A DNA stretch of 64,000 bases from Kuschelorhynchus macadamiae (Eukaryota; Arthropoda; Insecta; Coleoptera; Curculionidae): NCBI GenBank assembly GCA_030620095.1, contig JAUTXW010000061.1, positions 248,001 to 312,000 of the forward strand. The letters run 5' to 3'. The stretch's first letter is position 1; each line of letters starts with the position of its first letter. Of this stretch, positions 37,754 to 49,054 are shown one piece after another. Made by a program: the position numbers and the translations under genes. The notes beneath the pieces were generated by a model, which was not told where the DNA came from, searched no databases, and worked only from the letters and a program-made list of their open reading frames with translations.

Positions 37754-38655
37754 ATGGACATGTCTCCGACTGATGCTGCCAGAGCAATTATTTTAATCCA
37801 GGATGGGCGATCACAGTATTAGGTGACAAGAGTTTTAAATGTCACAAGATATACAAACGGCTGTGATGAAGGCAAGATGAACGTTTTATTGCACTGAATG
37901 TTTTACGTGACCGAAGAGTAATTTCTGCGGAGGTAAAAAACAGATTGTAATACGTACGGCAGGTCCAACTAAGTGAGAGAGATAAGAAGATCTGACAATG
38001 GATTACAAGCAAGAAGACTTGTAACCGCTTTCGAGTTGCTAATAAATCATAGGGTTGAACGATTTGCTAGGAAACAAAACTGAGGCACCGATGAATGGAA
38101 AAAAATCTTATCTACCGAAGAATCTAGGTTTTGTTTAAAATCACCGGATGGTCGTGAAAGAATCTATTGGAGAACAGGAGATCGTTTTGAGCAAAACCAT
38201 TTTTCGCCTAGGGTAGGCTACGGTGGAGACTGCGTTATAGTGAGAGATGGCGTGCAGCTCGAAACAATCATTGAGGGGGAAATGACAGCAGTTAATTATA
38301 TTTTTGATATTTTAAAACAACTTGTTGTTCTCTTTGCTCGATTTGTGGGAGACGATTTCACGTTATTGCATGATAAAGCATATTGCGAGAGTCTTCAACG
38401 AATATTTAGATGTGTTGGGAATGCCAAAAATTAATTGCCCCCCCTCTTCGCAATCCCGGCTTGAACCCAGCCGAACATGGCTGAGACATATGGAAAAGAA
38501 AAATACTGACTCGGCTACCTACTCCAGCTAATTTACAGGAGCATAGTGAAATTTTCACTGAAGACTGGCAGCAAATTGATCAAGTTCATATAGGGAACCT
38601 TATTGAAGGGATGCCAATGCGTATTCGGATACGTGGTAGAAAAAAACAGTTACTA
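37754..38655 (+). pseudogene. Tc1-like transposase, disabled
   Basis: The frame starts MDMSPTDAARAIILIQDGRSQ, an N-terminal helix-turn-helix of Tc1-type transposases. It passes stops and shifts with recognisable NGLQARRLVTAFELL near 37998 and TDEWKKILSTEESRFCLKSP near 38090 (first catalytic region, where Asp appears as Glu). It continues DGRERIYWRTGDRF and RVGYGGDCVIV. LLHDKAYCE (second Asp) follows near 38364. The C-terminal catalytic segment is shifted and shortened. EDWQQIDQVHIGNLIEGMPMR is readable near 38560-38630. At least six lesions are present. No terminal inverted repeats were confirmed; the element ends just before the hAT insertion at 38729. Confidence 0.82.
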
Positions 38656-38720
38656 AGTTATTTGTTACTGTTACAGTTATTGTTTATTGTTATTGTTTGA
38701 TTTAGCGCGTCATTTTTATG

Positions 38721-38728
38721 CATTGAGT
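38721..38728 (+). repeat. 8-bp target-site duplication (left)
   Basis: CATTGAGT, repeated exactly at 40783-40790. Confidence 0.88.
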
Positions 38729-40782
38729 CAGGGAAGTGCAGTCCATGGAAGCAAGGGAAGCAGTGATTCCAAAAAAAAAATACAAAACATCTAAAATGTA
38801 ATTTTTGAAATAGGAAACCATTAATTTGGTTTATATTAAAAATGCTAAAATATTATCTTAATTATCAAGCCCATAATAAATGCGGCCTTGACTCCGACCG
38901 AGCGATAATAGAAAATGGAAAGTCCTGTATGCTTGATTTCCTGTGAGTCGAGCCAGAGGTTATTGAACTTTCCACTGGTTGTTTGCAATTTTTGCCTTTC
39001 AGTCGCGTGCTTTAAGTGGGGGCGGAACCTATCGTTGGAGTAGGTTCTTTGTTTGAACGGCTATCCGTATGTTGTGTGATACGTACGTCGCGTCGTGCAT
39101 GGTGCGATATGGAAGATAATAATACGGACGTGGATATGCAAATACCGTCTGTCGGTAGTAACGTTGAAAATGTTAGAGAATTTAGTAAGAAGAGTGTGTA
39201 TGAATGTGTGGTGTGTATCTTAATTATAAAGATATTTTCAACATTAAATTTCGCTGATAAGCTTCAAATAATTTCTAAAGGAAGGGAAAACCGCCTATGA
39301 AAAATTTAACCAGAATGATTTAATTTCCGCTGTTGCAACCATTATTCTAAAAAGAATTAAGCAGGAGATTGGTGAGGCGCGGTTCGTTGCTATTGTTCTG
39401 GACGAAACAACTGATATCACTAATTTTAGCCAATTATCTATAGTAATACGCTACATTAAAACAGACGTAAGTATTCAAGAGCGATTTTTAGGTTTTAAGA
39501 ATGTGTCCGAAAATCGTATAGCAGATGTATTATATACCGTAGTTTATACCGTTACTAAATAAATTAATGGAGAGAAAAAATTAGTTGCTCAAAGCTATGT
39601 TGGAGCTGCAGTAATGGCACGACAATTAGGGGGTCTGCAAGCTAAATTTCGAGAAACTTTCCCAAGTGGTGTGTTTGTCCACTGTTTTGCTCATACATTA
39701 AATTTAGTTTTATCCCAGTCCATCAATCACATTAAAGAGTGTAAAGTATTTTTAGTTACTTTAAGTGGCATGTTTGCTTTTTTTCCAAAGTCAAACAAAA
39801 CGTACACAAGCTTTGGACTCCATTGTCCACAAACGATTGCCCAAAGTAGCTCCTACTAGGTGGAACTATAATGAAAGACTTGTGTTAGCAGTATCTGAAA
39901 ATCTTGAATCACTGATTGAACTATTTGAAAATATAATAGAAAATAATGAAACGTGGGACTCAGAAGCAATAAATAGTTCAAGGGGGTTTTTGGACTGTTT
40001 GAAACGAGATTTTAATTTTAATTATTTGTTGAACATATTTTCAGAAATATTTCCATTCTAGGACAATGTTTTTAATATATTACAAACTAAAACCAATGAT
40101 ATTGCTTTTTGCCTAAAAAAAGTGGATGATTTTAAGTCCATGTTAAGCCAAAAAAGAGATGACTTTGACCTATTTTGGGACAAAACGATGACGTTAAATG
40201 TAGAGCCACAAGCCAAGCATCTTCGAACAGACAAGGTGGGAGATGTTCAAACATCATACGGACGCCTGTTTTATGAAATAATCGATCAAATTCAACAACA
40301 AATAAACTATAGGTTTAACTGTTTAAATGATTTTAAATTCCTCGAGCTCTGCAATTTTGATGCATATAAAGGAAAAACTTTTCCAGAAGATGCGTTTAAA
40401 TCTCTTCTTCTTCATTATGGACAGTTCTTCGACTGAGTATTACTGCGATCTGAACTAAAAGTGATTTACGAAACTGATGACATTAGCGCAAAAAATAGCG
40501 CTAAGGAACTAATGCAATTTTTAAAAAACAAGAAGCTGGAAGATGCCTTCATCAAAGTGTCGAAATTGTGTGAATTAGTATTGACAATACCTGCCACAAG
40601 TTCATCAGTAGACCGCAAGTTTTCGACACCTAAACGTAAAAAATTTCGTGAAAAATTCAACGGGGCAGGAGAGACTTTGGCATACATTGCTGTTGTCCAT
40701 TTAAAATTATTCGAATTATATTACAAATAGGTAAGTTTCTAAAAATTGCTTCCCTTTCTTAAAATTTCACCGCACGCCCATG
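38729..40782 (+). mobile_element. hAT transposon with both ends (DUF4371/ZMYM1-like family)
   Basis: A 2054-base element with exact 8-bp target duplication CATTGAGT. The left end CAGGGAAGTGCAGT and the complement of the right end, CATGGGCGTGCGGT, form an imperfect terminal inverted repeat. AAGGGAAGCA follows on both sides. It carries a broken transposase. The 7102-8313 element is a truncated relative whose 3' end is nearly identical. Confidence 0.87.
39112..40730 (+). pseudogene. hAT transposase, DUF4371/ZMYM1-like, disabled
   Basis: A start is possible at 39109 (MEDNNTDVDMQ). The N-terminal zinc-finger part normal for the family is missing. Past a frame break at about 39300 the first catalytic block ARFVAIVLDETTDITNF is readable near 39380, followed by SIVIRYIKTDVSIQE. 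A stop near 39560 precedes 39614, where QLGGLQAKFRETF and VHCFAHTLNLVLSQS follow. A frame change near 39840 leads to ENLESLIELFENI. A stop near 40060 and another at 40434 interrupt the rest. The C-terminal dimerisation motif TIPATSSSVDRKFS sits near 40588, ending at 40730. The copy near 7.1 kb shares long stretches with this one. Confidence 0.85.
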
Positions 40783-40790
40783 CATTGAGT
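40783..40790 (+). repeat. 8-bp target-site duplication (right)
   Basis: CATTGAGT, exact copy of 38721-38728. Confidence 0.88.
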
Positions 40791-40886
40791 TTAAAGTTTT
40801 ATAATGCTTTTATAGAAAATTAATTATATTTTTTTTGAGTTTAAACTTTTATAATGCTTTTATAGAAAATTAATTAAATTTTGTTA
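40787..40886 (+). repeat. Two-copy 50-bp tandem duplication
   Basis: GAGTTTAAAGTTTTATAATG and the following bases recur after exactly 50 bases (starts at 40787 and 40837), with few differences. The first copy begins inside the target duplication. Confidence 0.85.
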
Positions 40887-40889
40887 AAC

Positions 40890-42890
40890 AAGTTTGTAAT
40901 GTTTTTTTTTAAATCCATACGTTCCAGAAAAATAAAGGTATCGAGGTGAACCGAAAACAAGAATGTTAGGAACAGACGTGACTTGAAAATTAAAACTTAA
41001 CTTAGAACAATTTACTGTTACGCCACTTAACAGTCTCCTAAACTTATGGTAAAAACATCTTTTTGTTTAAACCTGAATATAATATAAACGTACGTCTATT
41101 TTTTAGTAAATTTTTAACATATGAATGATTCTCCATTAGTTTATCCACAATATTCTTCAAAATGCGTTTAAATCCGATATCAAATAAAGGAGTTATTTGA
41201 GATTAAAATTCGTTGATCGATCGATTATTTTGCTATTATTATTAGTGTATTATGTTGCTAGTTTATTCATTTCCACTTATTAACAATCTGTCTGAATTCT
41301 AGGAAATTGTTATTTTTCAATAAAAGAGTTGCGTGATCATTTAAACTCTTTAAAAATCAGTTTACCGGATTTGCTTTAAGTAAAAGTAAAAGACATGCAA
41401 TCTTCTATAAAACTGCTTTATTAATCATAAGTTTCGAATGTAAAATAATAGCGCTCTACCATAATTGTTTTCATGTGGCGGACTTTTATTTTTTTATTAT
41501 TCTAGTTATTTTTAAAAATAAACACTTGTCAGTCTTTTATTTAAACGAATGAAATAGAGTAGCTAGATGATTAAAAGCTATTCGGAGTTATTTCGATACT
41601 TTTATTTTTCTTTAATAAAACGGAATAAAATTAAAAGAATTTATCCCTTTTGTGGTTTTTCGCTTTTTGCTGAATTAATAGTCTGAATAAAGTTTAAAAT
41701 GGAACTTTGAGTAAATCGTGTCTGCATTTTGTGATTAGATGCGGCAGAACAAAAGAAGTTTCGATACGACGCGTTGTGAGACGACCATCCCCTGAAAAAG
41801 TAATTCCTTTTAAAATCATCTTTTATTATTTTTATTTTTAATATACTACACTGAAAAAATATATATATTAACCACTATTTAAAAAATATATACGGTTTAT
41901 GCTAAAGTGTCATTTTATTTATGACAAGCAGACTGTTTTTTTTGTGGGTGTACAAATGAGCTTTCTGGGAACTGAGAATCAATAATATTACCACCATAAT
42001 TCCATTTCATAGCAAATTTACTCTGTAGTTGCATAACGTTTATATAATTTGTTACATATTGGTGACTTAGCAGCCGAATAATCATTATATAAATAATAAA
42101 ATAGTTGATATATAACTCATATAGTGTTTTCTAATTGGTGTTATTCTAGTTATTTTATGCATAGTCTTTATATACATTTTCATATAGTCGAGTCCCGTAT
42201 AGGGTAAGGGCACAAAATGAAATGACAGAAAGAAATACTCCGCTGGCTTGAGACGTCGAGAGAAATAATATTAATGTATTTTTGTTACACGTTACACCAA
42301 CGTCACAACAAGGACACCACTATCCCTGTCTGGAACACATAGCGCAATGCCGCAGAGGCAACGACTCATTTCAGTCAAACGACGATGGTCATTTCGCTCT
42401 TTTATTATTAAGTTATGGAATACCATTTAATAAGCGAAATATGTTTTTTAAAAAGTACGTCTTTGATAATTTCATCAATTGATGACGCATGAGTAAACAT
42501 CCAGACTGTGTAATTGATAGTTATTACCAAATAACTCTACTATATAATAAACTCTGTGGTAGAGGGAAGTTCTGGGTAAAAGCAAAATTACGAATTTTTT
42601 TTCTTGTAACGATTATTACATTACAGCAATATGTGATATGTCACTTTTGAAAACTGTGTGCAATTTTACAATAGATAAGGGTAATCTTCAATACTTGAAT
42701 TGAATGGTAAAGGAGAAAAGCCAACAAAGTTTAAAAAGGAAAATTTTCAGAAGAAAGAAAACAAAATTTAAAACGATACAAATCCGATGCTTTCGTAGCT
42801 TTTTCAGCGAGATATCTTAGATTGTTCTTAATAGCTAGAATTATGTTATGAATGTTTTTTTTTATTTAAACACTTAACTGGTTGCAATCA
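40890..42890. other. Gene-poor AT-rich stretch
   Basis: About 2 kb without recognisable gene. 42240-42400 is a little GC-richer but has no supported frame. Confidence 0.4.
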
Positions 42891-42895
42891 GGAAA

Positions 42896-44250
42896 ACGAA
42901 AGCAAAATTGACTACGGGTTCTGACAAGATTCCCGTATTGCTCATTAGAGACTCTGCCGAAATCTTCGCCCCTACTCTTACGATTTTGTTTAATAAGTGT
43001 CTAAACCTATGTTCTACTCGCGGTATTTGGAAACAATCCATAGTACAAAGATACTCTCCAGCTTTCGTCCGACTTTCATTATATGTAACTTCCTAAAAAT
43101 AATGGAAGTATTACTGCGTAGAATGATTTTTCCGAGGGTGGTGGGTTTGTAATACGTTTCAGAGGGAATTGATAACCGCTAACAAACGGATGTAGTTTGT
43201 ACTGACTTTTCAAAAGCCTTCGATCGTTTAGACAAACTATCTTACTGCATACATTTCAGTGCTATGGCTTTTCAGATGAACTACTCCTATCCTTTAAGGC
43301 ATTTTTGACAAATTGTACACAAAATGTAACTTATGGTGGGTTTGCTTCTGATGCCTATTTTGCCCCCTCGGGGTGTCCCAGGGATCGATTTTGGAAACAT
43401 CACTTTTCACATTGTTTATCAATGATATTGCGGACGATTTCACAGTGCCTTAATGTACGCTGATGACCTAAAAGTATTCTCTACAATTTCCTCGGTAAAC
43501 GATTGCATAACAGAAATCGTTAGTGTAATTGGTGTTCTATAAATCGACTTGATCGTAATGCTTCAAAATGCAATGTAATGGCATTTTCGATAAAAGCCGC
43601 ATCATTGAATGTATTTATGATATTAATCATATGATTCTCGCAAGACTGGTAGAATTTAAGAACTTGGGTGTTATTTACGATAGAAATCTCTCCTTCACAA
43701 GTCAAATCACGATCATAGTTCCCGTCTCATGTAAACTCCTTGGCTTTATAACACGGCTATCTCGAGAGTTTTGTTGCAAAATACCGACACCTTCAAATTA
43801 TTATTTAATACGTTCATTAGAACTAAGCTAGAATACGGTTCAATAGTATGGTATCCATACTATTGAACCCACTTCGATAGCTTGGAATCTGTTCAGCGGA
43901 AATTCGCAAAGATGCTATGGTTTAGAACTGATGGGATTTACCCTTATAAAGGTATTTCCAGTGATCAACTTTTGCGAAGATTTCTTATTGCTCCCCTAGA
44001 GATCAGACGTAGCTATCTGTCTCAGGTTCTTCTTTCTAAACTAGTAAACTATAAAATCAGCTGCGATTACTTTCTGTCAAAATTAAATTTTAGAATTCCT
44101 TCCTCTCACACTCGAATCAGGGACATTTTTATCTACCCCCTACTCGTACGAATATCTATAAGTATTTCCCTACAAAAAAATCCTGTAGCGTGTATAACGA
44201 GCCCACTGAGACAAGACAGGCCTCAAAAAGGCACTTTCTACAGTTAGTTA
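42896..44250 (+). pseudogene. Non-LTR retrotransposon RT (jockey/CR1-like), decayed
   Basis: The frame TTGSDKIPVLLIRDSAEIFAP followed by TLTILFNKCLN and GIWKQS (42908-43050) matches the early RT region of jockey/CR1-type elements. Then, in changing frames, come FSKAFDR-like sequence near 43208, the GVSQGSILE block near 43375 with LFTLFINDIADD, and a degraded catalytic site (LMYADDLKVF-like) near 43455. The later part (43568-43831) has VEFKNLGVIYDRNLSF. The region 43882-44247 (ESVQRKFAKML) corresponds to the C-terminal part. A tail AATAAAAAATAAATAAATAAA follows at about 44424-44446. The endonuclease domain is missing. Many stops make it inactive. Confidence 0.8.
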
Positions 44251-44423
44251 TTAAGGGTTTTCTTGTAAGATACACAGTAATAGAAATGTGTGTTTTTGTT
44301 TTCTTTTTTGTGAACTTATATTCATATTTTTCTACTATTTTTATGTTATTGTAATCTCTACCTTCCTGTACTGTAATTGGGTTAAATAACTCTTAGTTAT
44401 GTTGCCTGTTGTACAGTGTATAT

Positions 44424-44447
44424 AAATAAAAAATAAATAAATAAAAG
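44424..44447 (+). repeat. LINE 3' tail (AAATA)n
   Basis: Short AAATA-type simple repeat directly after the jockey/CR1-like remnant, as expected of a target-primed reverse-transcription tail. Confidence 0.7.
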
Positions 44448-44579
44448 TGGACTGAACTGGTTTGTCCCCTGGACAGATAAAAACAATAATTTTTACATTT
44501 TTTATTTCGCATTTATACATGAGAATAAAAGAACAAAAGACCAATAACTGAAGTAATCTGATTTCTAAAAATCGCTTTA

Positions 44580-45710
44580 ATCATTGGGCACATCATCTTT
44601 AGATCCCCCTTCTTCGCAGATTTTCACTAGAAGTTTTAGATCAGCACACTATTCTGTGAGCAAAGGAATAGGCTTATGGGTGCGTTTTTGAAGATCTGGT
44701 ACATTTAATTTTCGCTCTTGTGAAAGCTTTGTTAAAACATATAACCTAACCTAACCTATGATCAACGGCTTTGCATTTTGTTTCAAAGAACATTAATTGT
44801 TTTAGTTGCCTAACAGGAAAAGGTAACATTTGTGGATGACAGATAATTACCCCATTATTTAGACATAACTTGTTCACATGATACTACAACAAACGGCTAT
44901 GGTTTGGTTCGGGCGGTTTCTATAACATCTCGCTCCAGCCATCTGGGGTTTCAGCCTTTACACTTTTGGAAATCAACCCAATGTTTTTGTCGAGCTCCAT
45001 GAAGGAATGGCCGCGCTCTGGGTAAGTAATTATCACAGTGTTAGATATTTTTAGATGAGCAGGTACGTATTGGAAGAACTGGATAATGGTGTGATTTTTG
45101 TTATGTCCCCCGCGCGAGTCGGCGAAGACATAAAATTTGATAACAGTAGGTTCCAGGTAGGTGTTGAACAAATTATAGAGCATTGAGGCAACATCCTCTT
45201 CTTTGAGATGTTCTAATCGTAGATGTACATATTAAAGGACCAGTTAATAAAATATAAACATTGAAAATATAGAATGACAGCTGTCATCTGAAGTACATCT
45301 CAGCAGAAGTTACACTCGGAGTAGGGAATTTTTTCCGAAATCTATAGCGATATCTTCTACAGTTGACAATTTCTTAGCTTCACTTTTGCACGCCTTTTCA
45401 ATTCATAGATCCAATCTGCCTTCCTCAAATGAAGTGCCTTCCCAGTTTCTGGCTTTCCAACATCCTCCTCTAACTTTACGTTTCGGTTCCTGGATAACCG
45501 AAAGCGACGTTGAACTTTGACATAAAGATTTGTCTGAATGTTTCACAACACATCTCAATATGTGGATGTTTAGTCAAAAATAATTCTAGAAGCTTCAAGT
45601 ATTTATCTTCCGATAGGTTTACTCTGTTAGAGTCCTTCAGGCTGTACTGCGCTTTACTTCCCTTTAAGGGGCCAAAAGCTACAATAACAATTCACACCTT
45701 ATGAGGTCTA
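44580..45710 (-). pseudogene. DUF7869-like transposon-type gene, decayed
   Basis: The minus strand reads in order: FGPLKGSKAQYSLKDSNRVN and KHPHIEMCCETFRQIF (45680-45530), KFNVAFGYPGTETC near 45500, and a broken stretch to 45190. The clear block 45183-44920 follows, with IKFYVFADSRGGHNKNHTI and YPERGHSFMELDKNIGL. The pattern of Asp, Asn and His residues around GG(Q/H)NKN and GHSxME resembles the RNase H-like fold of DUF7869-type proteins widespread in insects. Downstream FPVRQLKQLMFFETK (near 44810) fits the C-terminal part. Frameshifts and stops are frequent. Family naming is from memory of the motif pattern and should be checked. Confidence 0.5.
44744..44758 (+). repeat. (AACCT)3
   Basis: Three tandem AACCT pentamers, the complement of the arthropod telomere unit TTAGG. 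Too short to indicate a telomere. Confidence 0.8.
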
Positions 45711-45865
45711 ATTTTCCTTTTTCATCAATCGGCGCCTCGCCAGTTTTTCTTAGAGATGTTTTGATTGTAATCAAAAGGCTTTAATTCAATCGAACCCAAA
45801 TACCCAAGACAAAACAAAATTAGAATATATATAAAGGGTTCAGAACCAAAAAATTCCTCTCTCTA

Positions 45866-45869
<4 letters not shown>

Positions 45870-45924
<55 letters not shown>
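45870..45924. repeat. (TA)n microsatellite at Helitron 5' side
   Basis: About 27 TA units ending directly at the TC that begins the Helitron. Confidence 0.95.
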
Positions 45925-45927
<3 letters not shown>

Positions 45928-48242
45928 AATATATATAAATCAATGCCACTTTTCGTTGTAATTTTATAACTCAAGAACGGACTCACCTATCCAAACCAAA
46001 TGTTTAGGCTTTGTTCGGACTATTTAGTAGATGGTTTATGTGAAGTTTGCACAAAATCGGTCAAGCGGTTCTTCATATTTTTATTATAATACTAATTTTC
46101 CGGTCGGGAATATAATATAACAGGCCGCCAAATTCACCACGCCACAACCACGTGTTATAAACGGCCAAGTAATCCAGGCATTTTCCAAACAGATACAATT
46201 GGGAGAATATATACAGTACATCCAAACAATGCTGAGTGTTTTTATTTGCGATTGTTATTAGTTAACGTCAATGGTCCAAAATCATTTCAAGAATTGAGAA
46301 CAGTCAACGGTAATTTGTGTCAAACATATCGTGAAGCATGTCAACTCTTGCATTTGTTGGAGGATGATGCACATTGGGATTCAACACTTCATGATTCATC
46401 TACTTCAGCTCATCCACAACAAATACGAATGCTATTTGCCATTATATTATCAACATGTATGCCATCTAATCCACTTGAATTATGGAACAAATATAAACAT
46501 TATATGGCAGAAGATATTTTAATTCGTATGCGTCATCATACAAGAAATCCTGATTTGTTGATTACTTGGGAAATGTACAACGAAGCTTTGATAAAGATTG
46601 AAGATATGTGTCTAACGATTGCAAATAAAGCATTAGTACAATTGGGTATGACCGCACCAAATCGTGAGATGCATGATCTGTTTGATCGTGAATTGCAACG
46701 TGAGCAGGAATTCAATTCTAATGATTTGCGTTTATTTGTACAATCGAATATAACCAAATTGAATATTCAGCAAAAACATGTATATGACACAATCATGCAA
46801 GCCGTTTCCAATAATGCAGGTGGATTATATGTCTTGGATGCACCTGGTGGTACAGGAAAAACATTCGTTATATCATTGATTTTAGCGACTATTCGATCGG
46901 AACAGAAAATTGCATTGGCACTTGCATCTTCGGGAATTGCTGCCACATTATTAGAAGGTGGTCGGACCGCACACTCTGCATTAAAATTGCCATTGAATGT
47001 ACAGGTGATTGAAACTCCAACTTGCAATATTTCGAGAAATTCTGCTATGGCAAAAGTTCTGCGATTAACGTCAATTATTTTATGGGATGAGTGTACAATG
47101 GCAAATAAAAAATCACTAGAAGCAGTTAATCGAACAATGCAAGATTTACGTGGTAATCAAGAGCTTTTTGGTGGTGCTTTGATATTACTGTCAGGGGATT
47201 TTCGTCAAACATTGCCTGTCATTCCTCGATCAACTCCTGCTGATGAAATAAATGCCTGTTTGAAGTCATCAGTTCTTTGGAGATATGTACAAAAATTGAC
47301 ACTGAACATTAATATGCGTATTCACCTACAAAATGATCCAGCTGCCCATGAGTTTTCAAAACAATTGTTAGAAATTGGTGATGGCAAAATACAAATCGAC
47401 AGTACCAACGGATTGATCGCTCTACCGAACAATTTTTGTACAATTGTGCAATCGATAGATGAATTAATTGAATGTGTTTTTCCTAATATTCTTCAGAATT
47501 ACAGAAATCATGATTGGTTGAGAGAACGCGCCATTTTAGCACCGAAGAACATTCATATCAATGCCATTAATTTTCAAATTCAAGCGAAATTGCCAGGTGT
47601 AGTCACGACATATAAATCAATTGACATTGTTATGAATCAAGATGAGGCAGTAAATTATCCAATTGAATTTTTAAATTCATTGGAACCGGCTGGTATGCCA
47701 CCGCATTGCTTGAATCTGAAAGTTGGTTCTTTGATTATATTATTGCGAAATATTAATCCACCAAAACTGTGTAATGGTACCAGATTGGCAGTGAAAAAGT
47801 TATTGCCAAATTTGATTGAAGCCACGATCTTAACTGGTAAATCAAAAGGAGAAGTTTGTTTGATACCGCGTATCCCTATGATTCCAACTGATATGCCATT
47901 TGAGTTCAAACGATTACAATATCCTGTGCGTTTATCATTTGCAATGTCCATCAACAAGGCCCAAGGGCAAACACTTGACGTTTGTGGTGTGAATTTGGAG
48001 GAATCATGTTTTTCACATGGCCAACTTTATGTTGCCTGTTCCAGAGTCGGTACCCCCAGCCGTTTGTTTATTCATGCTCAAAATGGAAAAACAAAAAATA
48101 TTGTTTATCCAAATGTTTTGGATTAAGTTTTAAAATAGCTAGCAAGTAATATAATATTTTTTTGTTTGAATAAATGAATTTTATGTTCCAATTAAACTTT
48201 TCTATTATTTCACTTTATACGTAGCGAAGCACGTACCGGGCC

Positions 48243-48243
<1 letters not shown>
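45925..48243 (+). mobile_element. Helitron with Rep half deleted
   Basis: The 5' end TCTAATATATATAAATC, then AACTCAAGAACGG and GAAGTTTGCACAAAATCGG, is the familiar 5' region of insect Helitrons, starting with TC. The 3' end has TACGTAGCGAAGCACGTACCGGG and then stops at GCCG without the usual CTRR, running into (TA)n. Both flanks are (TA)n, consistent with insertion between A and T. Only about 170 bases separate the 5' end from the middle of the Rep/helicase frame, so the replication-initiator half has been deleted while the terminal sequences near the gene remain. Confidence 0.82.
46096..48126 (+). CDS. Helitron Pif1-type helicase (C-terminal part of Rep/Hel)
   Basis: This is the helicase half of the rolling-circle transposon protein. 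The frame is open from 46096 to the stop at 48124-48126. Family similarity begins near 46171 (TIGRIYTVHPNNAECFYLRLL), and the upstream codons lie across a deletion junction. No in-frame ATG stands near the beginning, so the product is 5'-truncated; a non-ATG start at 46246 would give 626 residues. Counting from 46246: Walker A APGGTGKTF at about residue 199, Walker B LWDECTMA at about 279, SGDFRQTLPV at about 315, and the late Pif1 motif SINKAQGQTLDVCGV at about 567, followed by YVACSRVG. No stop or frameshift lies in 1.9 kb, unlike every other transposon gene here. It could be a recent copy or a frame kept for other reasons. Confidence 0.9.
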   Translation, partial: FSGREYNITGRQIHHATTTCYKRPSNPGIFQTDTIGRIYTVHPNNAECFYLRLLLVNVNGPKSFQELRTVNGNLCQTYREACQLLHLLEDDAHWDSTLHDSSTSAHPQQIRMLFAIILSTCMPSNPLELWNKYKHYMAEDILIRMRHHTRNPDLLITWEMYNEALIKIEDMCLTIANKALVQLGMTAPNREMHDLFDRELQREQEFNSNDLRLFVQSNITKLNIQQKHVYDTIMQAVSNNAGGLYVLDAPGGTGKTFVISLILATIRSEQKIALALASSGIAATLLEGGRTAHSALKLPLNVQVIETPTCNISRNSAMAKVLRLTSIILWDECTMANKKSLEAVNRTMQDLRGNQELFGGALILLSGDFRQTLPVIPRSTPADEINACLKSSVLWRYVQKLTLNINMRIHLQNDPAAHEFSKQLLEIGDGKIQIDSTNGLIALPNNFCTIVQSIDELIECVFPNILQNYRNHDWLRERAILAPKNIHINAINFQIQAKLPGVVTTYKSIDIVMNQDEAVNYPIEFLNSLEPAGMPPHCLNLKVGSLIILLRNINPPKLCNGTRLAVKKLLPNLIEATILTGKSKGEVCLIPRIPMIPTDMPFEFKRLQYPVRLSFAMSINKAQGQTLDVCGVNLEESCFSHGQLYVACSRVGTPSRLFIHAQNGKTKNIVYPNVLD

Positions 48244-48336
<93 letters not shown>
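48244..48336. repeat. (TA)n microsatellite at Helitron 3' side
   Basis: About 46 TA units, followed by a small hairpin (TATTCTA-TTTTGT-TAGAATA). Confidence 0.95.
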
Positions 48337-48338
<2 letters not shown>

Positions 48339-48359
48339 TATTTTGTTAGAATATATAGC

Positions 48360-49015
48360 TCTCTTACGAGCATACATTGTATACATGTATTCTGTCCCTT
48401 CTTATGAATTAATTATGCAGTGTTGTTTATCAATTAGGCAACTATCAAAATATATTACTTTCATGTTTGAGATACTGATATAAGTAAAGCCTAGACATAA
48501 TTCACTTTTCGATAACGTCCCGGTAATTTAAGATGTCAAACAACATATAATACGATCATTATTACACACAGAAAAGATTATTTTTCTTCTGGCCGTTTGG
48601 AACACCTTTTGCCATAGTTCGACAGCTTTGGGGCCTTCCTAAATACAACTAAATTTACTTATTGTGTCGTTAGAGTTCTTGAATAGAGACCTACGTTCGG
48701 ATTTTTGGCATTACAATAACTCTGTATGGGTTTTAGGATATATGGACAAATCTGAATGAACCGGCTACCACCTTGCGCTTTTGGTTGATTGGTTTTATTT
48801 ATTCTGAAAAGGTGTCTTGGGAGCTTCTTTGTGTAAAACTTTTTTTATATCCCCTTTGTGGTCATTTAGGCGAACTCAGATATTTCACATTGTGGGGTCA
48901 AAATATTGACGGGATATAAAATTTTCTGAATTATTACTCTATTATAATATAACTAATAACTAACAAAAAGTATTGGAATTGTGAAATTATAAAATATTAA
49001 AATATATCGTCGACA
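48360..49015. other. Intergenic, nothing recognised
   Basis: AT-rich, no supported gene. Confidence 0.4.
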
Positions 49016-49019
49016 ATAG

Positions 49020-49054
49020 CAAAGTTTACTGAATATTATATTCAGTAAACTTTG
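49020..49054. repeat. Perfect 16-bp-stem palindrome
   Basis: CAAAGTTTACTGAATA, a TTA loop, then its exact complement. It is flanked on both sides by ACAATAG in direct orientation. Confidence 0.95.

Noticed and set aside
44744..44758. (AACCT)3 as an interstitial telomere
   Set aside because: Three units are too few to separate from chance.
46536..47957. Minus-strand ORFs of 73-100 codons
   Set aside because: Antisense shadows of the Helitron helicase.
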